From Vibrio agarivorans (GTDB lineage Bacteria; Pseudomonadota; Gammaproteobacteria; Enterobacterales; Vibrionaceae): a stretch of 64,000 nt of DNA. The translations under genes and the position numbers were made by a program. A model generated the notes under the pieces. It worked only from the letters and a program-made list of their open reading frames with translations. It was not told the origin of the DNA and made no database searches. The stretch's first letter is position 1. Every line of letters starts with the position of its first letter. The DNA lies in the NCBI RefSeq assembly GCF_030409635.1, contig NZ_JAUFQF010000002.1, positions 124,001-188,000 on the forward strand. The letters run 5' to 3'. Shown one piece after another: positions 19,215-28,700 of this stretch.

Positions 19215-19262
19215 TTTGCAACGATAATTCTTTGCAATTTGCAATAAAATCCACATTTGCAA
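19215..19262 (+). promoter_or_regulatory. Cluster of four TTTGCAA heptamers
   Basis: TTTGCAA occurs at 19215-19221, 19231-19237, 19238-19244 and 19256-19262. It resembles the TTTGC(AAA) half-sites bound by RamB/ScfR-type regulators in other bacteria. Such a regulator is encoded just upstream. Confidence 0.35.
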
Positions 19263-19420
19263 TCCATTAAATGCAACTCATAACCTAAAGCACATAGGTT
19301 TCGACAATCTACTTACAAGCCATTTTAGGTGAGTGCTATATTTGAAGGACAAAAGGAATGTCTTAAGTACTTAGCAAACTTATTGCTTGTGGTCACTGAG
19401 GCTAATCAAAGGAAGGTGCA

Positions 19421-20527
19421 ATGTCGCAATCACTGACATTCATACGCAATACATTTTCAACTTCGTGGTGGATTTCATTTACGCTTGCATCCGCTCTGCT
19501 GTCCCCCCTATCATGGTCCAGCAACCCGCTAAACGAATCGGATACTGCCGAGTTGATCAAGCTCACCTACGAAACCAAACTCGATACTCTACCTCTATTT
19601 AAACAAGGGCATTATGGTCTGCGCTTATATCGCCAGACACACAACCCCAAGTACATTCCTGCTATTGAGAGTGACTTAACCCGGATCGCTGACCGCCTCA
19701 ACCTCTTCGCTCAAACGGTAGACAGCGATGAAGAGATTGCCGCTTATTCTCTTAAGCGCTTGCTAGGGTATCTCGATGATTATGATGAAAGAAGTCGCCG
19801 CCGTTACCATGCGACACAGTGGAACCCTGAATATCTCTATCTCGGTGTTGACTTGCTAGGCTCAATGGCACGAGCTAATGAGTATGGCCTCAAGCATCAA
19901 CAAGATGAAAAGCTAAGAAGCATCCTAAAACGCTATGACTTCACTTTTTTTGTTACAGACCGAGATATGATTCAAGCGTGGGCAGCCCAACTCGCCAACC
20001 AGGTCTATTGGCTCAAGCAACTAGGTGAAGATGATTACACCGAACTCTTCATTAAGCGCTTTAAAGAGGTCTATCCTGACCACAAAGACAGTGAGCTGAC
20101 CAAGCAGCAATACATGAATAAACTGTATGGGATGACACACATCATCTTAGCTGATTCTGAGTACTATCAAACAACAGTTACCGAATCTGACCATCAATGG
20201 ATCTACAACTACTTTAGAGAGAATATCGAACATATTTTGGCGGTAACTAAAGAGGACGTCATTGCTGAAGTGGGGATCTGTTTTCTACTTGCGGGGCTAG
20301 ACGATGATCCTGTGGTCACAAAATCGAAAGAAGTGATTAAACAGTCGGTGGACCTACAACAAGGTATGGTGCCCTCCGTCACTGGTAGCTTTGATTTTGC
20401 CTATGGCGAACATCGTAACGTGCTTGCTATTATGTTGTTAGATTGGCAAACACCTAAGCTAGGCCCAACAATTCAGCACAATCCGCAAGTATTCATTAAC
20501 CTACCTCAAGGGTTAATTCCCAAGTAA
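19421..20527 (+). CDS. DUF3541-type exported protein
   Basis: The 368-residue protein has a hydrophobic N-terminal segment (about 13-33, WWISFTLASALLSPLSWSS) that looks like a signal peptide or anchor. The rest is soluble and helical, reminiscent of alpha/alpha-toroid repeats, with conserved-looking stretches AAYSLKRLLGYLDDYDERSR, WNPEYLYLGVDLLGSMARA and GSFDFAYGEHRNVLAIMLLDW. I recall such proteins in Vibrio as DUF3541; no function is known. The start follows AAAGGAAGG. It is a single gene, convergent with the small membrane protein gene behind it. Confidence 0.6.
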   Translation: MSQSLTFIRNTFSTSWWISFTLASALLSPLSWSSNPLNESDTAELIKLTYETKLDTLPLFKQGHYGLRLYRQTHNPKYIPAIESDLTRIADRLNLFAQTVDSDEEIAAYSLKRLLGYLDDYDERSRRRYHATQWNPEYLYLGVDLLGSMARANEYGLKHQQDEKLRSILKRYDFTFFVTDRDMIQAWAAQLANQVYWLKQLGEDDYTELFIKRFKEVYPDHKDSELTKQQYMNKLYGMTHIILADSEYYQTTVTESDHQWIYNYFRENIEHILAVTKEDVIAEVGICFLLAGLDDDPVVTKSKEVIKQSVDLQQGMVPSVTGSFDFAYGEHRNVLAIMLLDWQTPKLGPTIQHNPQVFINLPQGLIPK

Positions 20528-20543
20528 CGTTTGCTGTTGCCCA

Positions 20544-20897
20544 CTAGCCGAACATATACATAACCCAAAGAAAAAATAGGCCACCAACACTCATCCATAT
20601 CGCATAGCGGATATTTTCAGCTTTGTGTTTCTTTGAGTGAAGAATCGAAGACAGAGCGAGTCTTTTGACCAGCTCACTGTGTTGCTCATTATCTTGAGTT
20701 GCTTGCTTTGAAGGCTCTTGCTGTGAAAGTAAGTGCTTTGATGCAGACAGAGAGGCACGTTGATGAGCTTGTTCACTCTCGCGTATTTTGTCTGCTGTAT
20801 TTGCCACTCGAGTGTAACGATGCCATTGCTCAAGCGTCATGTCACCCGATTTATCATAATGAGGCCGAGGCGAAATATGTGGGGATTTAACTGCCAT
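20544..20897 (-). CDS. Small C-tail membrane protein, unknown function
   Basis: I do not recognise this 117-residue protein. The start at 20897 (MAVKSPHISP) is fixed by an excellent AGGAGGAAGGAC just upstream. The first 95 residues are hydrophilic and helical (MTLEQWHRYTRVANTADKIR and many Gln/Ser/His). A single hydrophobic segment lies at about 98-116 (AIWMSVGGLFFLWVMYMF), so it is a predicted C-tail-anchored inner-membrane protein. Confidence 0.6.
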   Translation of the reverse strand: MAVKSPHISPRPHYDKSGDMTLEQWHRYTRVANTADKIRESEQAHQRASLSASKHLLSQQEPSKQATQDNEQHSELVKRLALSSILHSKKHKAENIRYAIWMSVGGLFFLWVMYMFG

Positions 20898-21032
20898 GTC
20901 CTTCCTCCTTTGCATCCATAGACTAATGAGTTATCTATTTATAACTTAAGTATATAAGCAAAAAAGGCGCTTCATTAACTAATGAGCCCACCAAGATGTA
21001 TCAAAACATTAACGCTGCAAATCAAACCCTAA

Positions 21033-21932
21033 TTAGTCATTCAGCAAAACGACGTTAGGGTACATTTTCAAGCGGGACAGATCGTCAGATAAGTTACGTT
21101 TGGTTTGCTCTATAATTTCTGTATTGAAAGGCGCGTATTTGTCACTACCACTGTCCGCTATCCAATCCTTGTCTCCCGACAACAGTGCGACCTCTTTCTC
21201 TGAGAATGAGCTGCGTGAAGGCTTAACCTGATTGGAAAACTCGACCACCTCTCCAAAGGTCAAACTCGCTAGAAGACGTTCTTTATCGAGTCGAAATCGG
21301 TCAAAGTTAAACACTCTAAACTCGACATCTGGATGAGACTGAAACAGTGAATCAAAAACATCAACCCAGGACAAAGAAGTGATATCTAGCCCTGCTAGGT
21401 ATTGCTCCAGAGATTGGTAGGGGAAATGCCTTAAGTGCTCACAATAGGCAGAGGTATAAAAATCGGCAAAATTACGAATGTTGATAAACACCACCAGCTT
21501 TTTGGTGTGAATGTGACGAATACACCAACTGACGCGTTGCTCACAATCGAAGTAGACCCCTTTGTTTAAGTGTTCTGTGCCATTGAGCACATTCTCATCA
21601 GATAATAGCAGTCGATTATGAGGTGAGGTCCGGCGTCCCACAGAACAGAACCCAAAGCGATAGATCTTGTCTCTCAGCACATCAAGCGGGTAATACTTCA
21701 CTCCATATCTGTCCATATGACTGAGCGCAATTTGGTCTTGAACAAAGGTCGTTGCCGTCTTGTGAATACCAATATGAAAGTGACACTCATCAAAGGGGCC
21801 AAAACGGTATTGCTTGATTTTATCAATCACACTATGAGCCATAGCGCGGGTATATCGATAGCTTCTTCGCAGCAAACTCACCTCTTCGTACGGCGGAAAA
21901 TCAAACCAAAACCCCTTTGCTCTCACATTCAT
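21033..21932 (-). CDS. Sulfotransferase-like P-loop protein
   Basis: The 299-residue cytoplasmic protein has two features of PAPS-dependent sulfotransferases. A 5'-phosphosulfate-binding loop reads HIGIHKTATTFVQ at about 52-64, and a segment KLVVFINIRNFADFYTSAY at about 145-163 resembles the 3'-phosphate-binding strand. The remaining sequence is divergent from well-known families and no substrate is visible. It stands alone, far from the polysaccharide locus at the right end, which has its own sulfotransferase. The start follows GGATGAG. Fold assignment is moderate, activity inferred. Confidence 0.55.
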   Translation of the reverse strand: MNVRAKGFWFDFPPYEEVSLLRRSYRYTRAMAHSVIDKIKQYRFGPFDECHFHIGIHKTATTFVQDQIALSHMDRYGVKYYPLDVLRDKIYRFGFCSVGRRTSPHNRLLLSDENVLNGTEHLNKGVYFDCEQRVSWCIRHIHTKKLVVFINIRNFADFYTSAYCEHLRHFPYQSLEQYLAGLDITSLSWVDVFDSLFQSHPDVEFRVFNFDRFRLDKERLLASLTFGEVVEFSNQVKPSRSSFSEKEVALLSGDKDWIADSGSDKYAPFNTEIIEQTKRNLSDDLSRLKMYPNVVLLND

Positions 21933-22086
21933 CGACTCATCCTAAACTATTAGCGCTAGAGGTACTCAGTGTAAAAACACTAGCACTTTAGTAAGTACTA
22001 AATATTCATTAATTTCAGCTCAAGACCTTAATCCTATACCTACCCTCTGTCACACTGAGCAGGTGAACTTATCAAAAGGACCTGAT

Positions 22087-22899
22087 ATGCGACCGACAAA
22101 AAATGGTATGGATTCACTCTGTATAACAACCACTCTCTTAGCCTCGATTTGTGCCAGCAATGTGTATGCTGCTGCAGAGGAGTATCAACTTGTCTGGGCT
22201 GATGAGTTTGATTACACCGGCCTTCCTGACTCAGAGAAGTGGGGCTACGAAACCGGTTATGTGCGTAACAACGAGCTGCAATATTATACTGAAGCAGACC
22301 CGCTCAACGCTTATGTGTCCGATGGTCATCTCAAGATCATCGCAAGACGTCCACACGCCACTCACCCCAAAGTGACTTCTGCCAGCCTCACCACTGAAAA
22401 TATCGTTGACTGGACTTACGGAAAAATTGAAGTAAGAGCTAAGCTGCCAACAGAAAAAGGCATGTGGCCGGCTATCTGGACGCTAGGCAGCAATATAAGA
22501 AAAGTTTACTGGCCCAAAAGTGGTGAGATTGACATCATGGAGTACGTCACCAGTAAATTGGGGGTCATACACAGTAATACGGTGTATTTCGATTATGACC
22601 TGAATACGAAACAACAGAAAAATGGCAACGCGACACGGATTGAAGAGTTAGAGGCGTTCTATACCTACGCCATTGAATGGACCCCTGAGAGCATTCGCTT
22701 TTTCGTCGACGATAAACAACACCATGAGTTTCATATCGATGTTGTTGATAAGGACAGAAACCCTTTCCACAAGCCCCACTACTTAATTATGAACCTTGCC
22801 GTGGGTGGAGCTTGGGCTGGGGAGCCCGACTATAGCTCATTCCCAGCCACATTCACGATTGACTATGTTCGCGTCTATCAAAAAACTCAAAGCCAATAA
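22087..22899 (+). CDS. Secreted glycoside hydrolase family 16 beta-glucanase (laminarinase-like)
   Basis: This is an exported hydrolase predicted to cut beta-1,3 or mixed-linked glucans such as algal laminarin. The signal peptide covers about residues 1-29, with cleavage near VYA. The GH16 active-site signature ExDxxE is present as GEIDIMEYV, with the supporting motifs LVWADEFDYTGLPDSEKW, YGKIEVRAKLPTEKGMWPAIW and FTIDYVRVYQ. The length of 270 residues is a bare catalytic domain without carbohydrate-binding modules. The start at 22087 is chosen because AAAGGA precedes it; the longer frame from 22063 is unlikely. It is convergent with ppnP with only 2 bp between them. Confidence 0.88.
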   Translation: MRPTKNGMDSLCITTTLLASICASNVYAAAEEYQLVWADEFDYTGLPDSEKWGYETGYVRNNELQYYTEADPLNAYVSDGHLKIIARRPHATHPKVTSASLTTENIVDWTYGKIEVRAKLPTEKGMWPAIWTLGSNIRKVYWPKSGEIDIMEYVTSKLGVIHSNTVYFDYDLNTKQQKNGNATRIEELEAFYTYAIEWTPESIRFFVDDKQHHEFHIDVVDKDRNPFHKPHYLIMNLAVGGAWAGEPDYSSFPATFTIDYVRVYQKTQSQ

Positions 22900-22901
22900 T
22901 G

Positions 22902-23186
22902 TTATAGATACTCGCAAAGATACGCCGTTGCTGTTTCGACTTTAAGGTCAAACGATGATTCAGCGTCCACCTCAAATGCCTCGCCAGAGCTGAATGTTGT
23001 CCATTCACTGTCAGTGAGGCGTTTAATGGTTAAAGCGCCTTTAACAACGGTCATTCGCTCGGCAGCTACCGTACCAAATGTATATTCGCCTGGTGCCATC
23101 ACACCAACACTGCTCTCTGCTCCCTGTTGAGAGAAACCCAGTGACTTCACACCACCTTCAAAATAACTGTTTTCCTTAATCATCAT
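22902..23186 (-). CDS. ppnP: Pyrimidine/purine nucleoside phosphorylase PpnP
   Basis: This is a small cupin-fold enzyme that phosphorolyses nucleosides to base and ribose-1-phosphate. The 94 residues match the E. coli YaiE/PpnP pattern: YFEGGVKSLGF, SVGVMAPGEYTFGT, MTVVKGAL and a C-terminal TAYLCEYL. The start follows AAGGAAAGC; two consecutive ATG codons make it uncertain by one residue. It is a single gene, tail to tail with the GH16 gene. Confidence 0.9.
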   Translation of the reverse strand: MMIKENSYFEGGVKSLGFSQQGAESSVGVMAPGEYTFGTVAAERMTVVKGALTIKRLTDSEWTTFSSGEAFEVDAESSFDLKVETATAYLCEYL

Positions 23187-23291
23187 GCTTTCCTTGTTTG
23201 ACTCAAATTAAGATATTGCATAATTTCAGATGTTTAACCAATTGTAAACCGCGTTATAATCTCTAGATAACAGACAACGTTAAGAGCATAC

Positions 23292-24371
23292 ATGTTAGAA
23301 AATCTAATCCGCGAAGCCAGCGCATTGCTGGGCGACTGGCAGCAAAGCGTACTGGCGATCACTATTGGCAGTTTGATTGTTTGGGGCTTGTGGCGCATCT
23401 TGTATCAACGCCTCGATACCATTACCAATAACACGCGCTTCAGCTGGGATGAGAGCTTACTGCATGCCGCAAAGTCACCCATCAGCGTATTAATTTGGTT
23501 TTGGCCTGCTACACTCTCTATCGGTGTTGTGCTTGATTACTTTTCTGATACGCCACACGCTTGGCTTGCCACAATCAAACACATCTTACTGATCCTGATA
23601 TTTATCTGGTTCTGTACCCGCCTTGTGGGTGAAATTGAAAGTCATGCACTTAAATCAGAAAAGCATGACCCCTCGACCATTGAAGCGATTGGTAAGGTCG
23701 CTCGACTATTCTTCTTCGTCATTGGTTTGCTCACTATTATTCAGAGCTTGGGCGTCAGCCTAACCGGTCTTTTGACCTTCGGTGGTGTGGGTGGTTTGGT
23801 TGTCGGTCTGGCGGCGAAAGATCTCCTATCTAACTTCTTCGGCGGCATGATGATCTACTTTGACCGCCCATTTAAAATCGGCGACTGGATCCGCTCTCCA
23901 GATAGACAAATTGAAGGCACAGTGGAACGTATCGGTTGGCGTATGACGGTTATCCGCACATTTGACAAGCGACCTCTTTACATTCCCAACTCTGTCTTTA
24001 GCAGCATTGTGGTGGAGAACCCGTCGCGTATGCACAATCGTCGTATATCGGAAAATATCGGTATTCGCTATCAAGATGCTGCGCAGCTCGAGAGTATTGT
24101 GAATGAAGTCAAAACCATGCTGAAAACACATCCAGAGATTGATACTTCTCAGACGCTCATTGTTAACTTCAACGGCTATGGCGCATCGTCTCTCGATTTG
24201 ATGGTTTACACCTTCACCAAGACGGTGAACTGGGTCTATTTCCATGAAGTGAAGCAAGATGTTCTGATCAAGACCTTAGCCATCATTCACCGCCACGATG
24301 CGGATATTGCCTTTCCGACTCAAACACTCAATGTCGTCACACAGTCGAATGAAGAGCCGCCCGTTCAGTAA
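23292..24371 (+). CDS. ynaI: YnaI-type mechanosensitive channel (MscS family)
   Basis: This is a tension-gated channel of the inner membrane that releases solutes on hypo-osmotic shock. Several N-terminal membrane segments precede the pore helix GLLTFGGVGGLVVGLAAKDLL (about 158-178). The MscS cytoplasmic domain begins MIYFDRPFKIGDWIRSPDR. The GDWIRSPDR-IEGTVERIGWR wording follows YnaI rather than MscS. At 359 residues it is close to YnaI (343). The upstream ribosome-binding site is modest. It shares a bidirectional terminator with aroG. Confidence 0.85.
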   Translation: MLENLIREASALLGDWQQSVLAITIGSLIVWGLWRILYQRLDTITNNTRFSWDESLLHAAKSPISVLIWFWPATLSIGVVLDYFSDTPHAWLATIKHILLILIFIWFCTRLVGEIESHALKSEKHDPSTIEAIGKVARLFFFVIGLLTIIQSLGVSLTGLLTFGGVGGLVVGLAAKDLLSNFFGGMMIYFDRPFKIGDWIRSPDRQIEGTVERIGWRMTVIRTFDKRPLYIPNSVFSSIVVENPSRMHNRRISENIGIRYQDAAQLESIVNEVKTMLKTHPEIDTSQTLIVNFNGYGASSLDLMVYTFTKTVNWVYFHEVKQDVLIKTLAIIHRHDADIAFPTQTLNVVTQSNEEPPVQ

Positions 24372-24416
24372 TTGGTTGCAAACTACTATTCAAATAACTA
24401 TCTGGTTATCATAAAT

Positions 24417-24444
24417 AAGGGCCTCCAATTGGAAGCCCTTGTTT
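24417..24444. terminator. Bidirectional terminator between the ynaI-like gene and aroG
   Basis: AAGGGC at 24417-24422 pairs with GCCCTT at 24435-24440, and CTCC continues against GGA inside the stem (one mismatch) with an AATT loop. It is followed by GTTTATTT. Confidence 0.68.
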
Positions 24445-24466
24445 ATTTATATTGTTCTTCAGTCGA

Positions 24467-25519
24467 TTAACCGTTACGACGCGCTTCCACTGCTGCGGCA
24501 AGTTGGCGCAATACTTTTTCTGTATCATCCCACCCAATACACGCATCGGTAATCGATTGACCGTACGTTGGAGCACAGCCGTCAACCAAATCTTGACGTC
24601 CTTCCACTAGGTGCGACTCGATCATCACACCAAAGATCGCCTGCTCACCGCCCGCAATTTGACCACACACATCTTCTGCGACGAGCATCTGACGTTGGTA
24701 CTGCTTTGAGCTATTTGCATGGCTAAAGTCAATCATCACCTTTTGTGGCAAACCTGAAGCTTCAAGCTCGCTCTTAATCGCTGCAACATGCTCGGCACTG
24801 TAGTTTGGCTCTTTTCCGCCACGTAGGATCAAGTGACAGTCTTCATTACCCGCCGTTTCAACGATTGCAGAGTGACCGTATTTTGTCACTGATAAGAAGT
24901 GGTGTGAGGCACTTGCAGAGCGAATTGCGTCAGACGCGATCTTAATGTTGCCATCGGTACCGTTTTTGAAACCCACTGGGCATGACACACCAGACGCGAG
25001 CTCTCGGTGAACTTGAGACTCTGTAGTACGTGCGCCAATCGCACCCCAACTGATCAAATCACCGACATATTGAGGCGTGATCATATCCAGGAACTCACCC
25101 GCTGTCGGCATCCCCATATCAGTCAGGTCGAGCAGAAGCTTACGCCCCATACGCAAGCCATCATTAATCTTAAATGTATCGTTCAAGTAAGGGTCGTTGA
25201 TCAGTCCTTTCCAGCCAACCGTGGTACGCGGCTTTTCAAAGTAAACACGCATGACCACTTCGAGCTTGTCACCCAACTCTTCACGCAGAACCTTTAGGCG
25301 CTTACCATACTCTAGCGCCGCTTCAGGATCATGAATCGAACATGGGCCGATAATCACCAACAGACGATCATCATCGCCTTTCAGCATGTTTGAAATGCTT
25401 TTGCGACTGTTATACGTGGTAGCTGCAGCGACTTCCGTTGTTGGAAACTTCTCTAAAACCGCCACTGGTGGCAAAAGTTCTTTTACTTTGCTAATTCTTA
25501 CATCATCGGTTTGAAACAT
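24467..25519 (-). CDS. aroG: 3-deoxy-7-phosphoheptulonate synthase (DAHP synthase), AroG type
   Basis: This is the first enzyme of the shikimate pathway, condensing phosphoenolpyruvate and erythrose-4-phosphate. The 350 residues equal the length of the E. coli Phe-sensitive isoenzyme and follow it along the whole protein. Motifs include IGPCSIHDP, MRVYFEKPRTTVGWKGLIND, GAIGARTTESQVHRELASG and MIDFSHANSSKQ (metal site). Feedback-specificity residues cannot be judged by eye, so AroG rather than AroF/AroH is a best match. The start follows GAGGTAAGCG. A TyrR-box-like sequence lies upstream. Confidence 0.9.
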   Translation of the reverse strand: MFQTDDVRISKVKELLPPVAVLEKFPTTEVAAATTYNSRKSISNMLKGDDDRLLVIIGPCSIHDPEAALEYGKRLKVLREELGDKLEVVMRVYFEKPRTTVGWKGLINDPYLNDTFKINDGLRMGRKLLLDLTDMGMPTAGEFLDMITPQYVGDLISWGAIGARTTESQVHRELASGVSCPVGFKNGTDGNIKIASDAIRSASASHHFLSVTKYGHSAIVETAGNEDCHLILRGGKEPNYSAEHVAAIKSELEASGLPQKVMIDFSHANSSKQYQRQMLVAEDVCGQIAGGEQAIFGVMIESHLVEGRQDLVDGCAPTYGQSITDACIGWDDTEKVLRQLAAAVEARRNG

Positions 25520-25693
25520 CGCTTACCTCATCCTTAAATCATTAAGCTGTTATAAATTTTTCTCAGCTCAAATACTGAAACTATTTTGTTTGTGTTTTGA
25601 TTTAAGACGTAAGTTAACCAGTAAAAAAACGAACTTCAATCACTTTTTTCCACAAAAGGCAATAATACCGCTATTTTTATAATAAATTTAGAA

Positions 25694-25711
25694 TGTAAAC
25701 TTAGCATTACA
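25694..25711. promoter_or_regulatory. TyrR-box-like sequence upstream of aroG
   Basis: TGTAAA-N6-ATTACA differs by one base from the TyrR consensus TGTAAA-N6-TTTACA. It lies about 175 bp before aroG, between aroG and the stop of the gene upstream. Confidence 0.4.
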
Positions 25712-25722
25712 CTCAGCAGTGG

Positions 25723-28700
25723 CTAGACTTTTACAGTCGGTATCGAACAGTAGATCGCCTCAAGCTCAGCCAACGGTTTAGGCTTGCTGTATGAATAACC
25801 TTGAAGTATATCTATACCCGTGCTTTTTAGCGCCATCGAGTGCGCTTCGGTTTCCACCCCTTCTGCCACCACGCGATAACCTAAGCTTTTTCCCATCAAA
25901 ATCATGGTGGCAACAAAATCTAAATTTGCCTGTCCATCGGTAATATCACGAATAAATGATCGATCAATTTTGACCTCATTAAGAGGCAAACGCTTAAGCA
26001 AAGACAAAGAGGAAAACCCAGTGCCAAAATCATCGAGAGAGAGCGCAATACCTGCCGAGTGTAACTGAGCTAATACTTGGCTACATAACTCATAATCGGT
26101 GATGGCGGCGGTTTCAGTTATCTCAAAGCAGAAGATTTCTAGAGGTAATTGATGATTGAGGATGGTCTGAATCGCAGACGACGCGAAGTGTGTATTTACG
26201 AGCTCTTTCGCACTGACGTTAATGGAGATACGAGATAAGCCTCGTAGCCATTGTGACGCTGACAAATCACGACACACCTGATTGAGAATATACTCGCCAA
26301 ATGAGGTGATTAAACCACTCTCTTCGGCCACTTTAATAAATTGGTAGGGTGGTACATCACCGAGAGTCGATGAACGCCAACGGGCTAAGGCTTCAACACC
26401 CACGACCATATTGTTATCAGCACACACTTGAGGTTGATAGTGAATGTCTATTTCCCCTCTTTTTAGCGCCCCTTTTAGGTGGTGCTCCATGGTCACCATA
26501 TCATCACTTGAGCAGTTCATCTCTGGCGAGTACACCACCGCTCGACAGCCACCAGCCTGCTTGGCTTTATACATGGCGATATCGGCTTTCTTGATCAATT
26601 CATCCGCTGTGGTTCCATCTTCTGGATAGAACGCCACACCGATACTACCTTGTGCTTCCAACTCGATATCATCGTGAACCAGAGGTCGGGCAATACGGCG
26701 TAAAATTTGACTGGTTAACTCGTTCGCTTGTTGATGGTTTTGTACATCACAGAAAAATAAAAACTCATCACCTCCCAAGCGAGCCAAATGCTGACGGTCA
26801 TCTAATAGCTCACGTAGCTGCATGGAAACATGGCGCAATAATGCATCGCCGGTATGGTGACCAAACGTGTCATTGACCATCTTAAAACGGTTTAAGTCCA
26901 TCAACATCACAGCTCTGCGACGATTGGTGTTTTGACTGATAAACTGATTGATGTCTTGAATGATTTTGCGGCGGTTCGCAATACCGGTTAACGCATCAAA
27001 ATATGCCATATGATGAATTTTTTCGGCACTTTCTCTCTGTTGCGTAATGTCCGTCAAAGAGCCAATAAATCGGATCGGACGCCCACTAGAGTTGTGCACT
27101 GCCGCACCGTTCGCTTGCACCCACAAGAAATCCCCATGCGCAGTACGCATGCGAAATTCAGTTTTAAAAGGCACGTTATTGATGAGGTGCTCGTGAATCT
27201 TGTCTTCTATGTCAGAGATATCATCATGATGAATAAACTGGAAAAGCTCACTACAATCAATAAAGTAACGCTCGCTATTAGACACACCCAACATATCAAC
27301 CAAACGGCTATTCCACGTTAAGCGGTTGGTTTGCAAATCCCAATCCCAGATACCGTCATTTGATGTATTCGACACCACTTTCAGTTGCTGAAGGATCTGC
27401 TGCAGGCTTTTTTGACGGGTGTTCGCCGTTTCTAGCAGTGCATCACGTTCAATAAATAGAGCAAGCATATCAAGGTAGTTGGCAAACATAGAGTATGCAC
27501 CTACCCCTTGATCTACCTGCTGTGAGTCATTAATACACAATAGCTTCCATTGACCATCAAAACCGGTTTTGACCGGGATAACCGTAGAGACGTAATGCTG
27601 CTGTGGCATAGTGGCAGGAAAATGCTCAACACTGCGGGCAATCATGTTGTCACTCTGAGTGTGCTTTGCTTGTGAGCCATTGGCGTACAAGGTCTGCTCT
27701 ATCTGGAAATGCTCAGATTGACAGTGCGCCAATACCGCCTCATCAAAGTGGTAACCAAAACAGTTTTGCGCATCTAGAATCGAATCAAAACCATCTTTAG
27801 CTTGCGAATAAAAGCTCTCAAATAGCTCTGCGGGCGATTGAGAATCCGCCGCCATCATTTGCTGACGGACGCTCTTGCTCTCATCCAAGTTCGGCTTAGC
27901 ACCTTGGCCACCACACGAACTTCTCACTACCAAACATTGTGGGGTAAGGACAACTTCACTCGAATACGCAGCGCCTTTTACACGCTCTACCGCGCGCAGC
28001 AGGGCGCAACGAGCAAGTTCTTCAAGGTTTTGGTCAACGGTCGTCAACGAAACGGACTGTTTTTCACCAAGGAATACGTTATCGACTCCTACTAACGCTA
28101 CATCTTCTGGAACGGATAGCCCTTGAGCTTTCAGTTGCTGCATCATCCCAATCGCATTTTGGTCTGCTGCACAGATGACGGCTGAGCACTGGCAATCTCT
28201 CTCAATGTAAGCTTTTCCTGCGTCTCGCCCACCAGCAAAAGAGCAATCTCCGACGGAGAAAAAATCACCAGAAACGAACTCTCCGTGATGCTGGCGCACT
28301 TTTTGTTGATAAGATTTAAACCGCAGACGAATATCGTTGACACTCAAGTCACCACAAAAAGCAATTCGCTCATGCCCCATTTCACGAAGCCAGTCATAAA
28401 GAACAGCAACACCTTGAGTTTGATTGCTGTAGAACTGCTCAACAGGCAATGGGCTGTAACTCGCTCCGAGAGAGATGACGGGAATGTTTTTCTCAACCGC
28501 CTTGGCGATCAATTGATGAGAAGCACTATGCAGGACAACGAGCAGTGCATTGAGATTTTCTAAGCCTATCGGCAACTCATAATTACGACTCTCACCCGAG
28601 CGTATAAACACTAAGTTGATGTCTTGCTGCCTTGCTAACTGACGCAAAGCAATGCTGAGTTCACCCATATAGAAGCCGCTGAGTAACGGCATGATCACGC

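Larger units (their letters stand above)
18917..19420. other. Intergenic region between the XRE regulator gene and the DUF3541 gene
   Basis: The 504 bp contain a terminator (18973-18999) and a cluster of four TTTGCAA heptamers (19215-19262). The remainder must hold the promoter of the DUF3541 gene. No further coding frame is convincing. A short degenerate repeat around (T)TAACG(T/G)ATG occurs at about 18914-18947. Confidence 0.45.
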
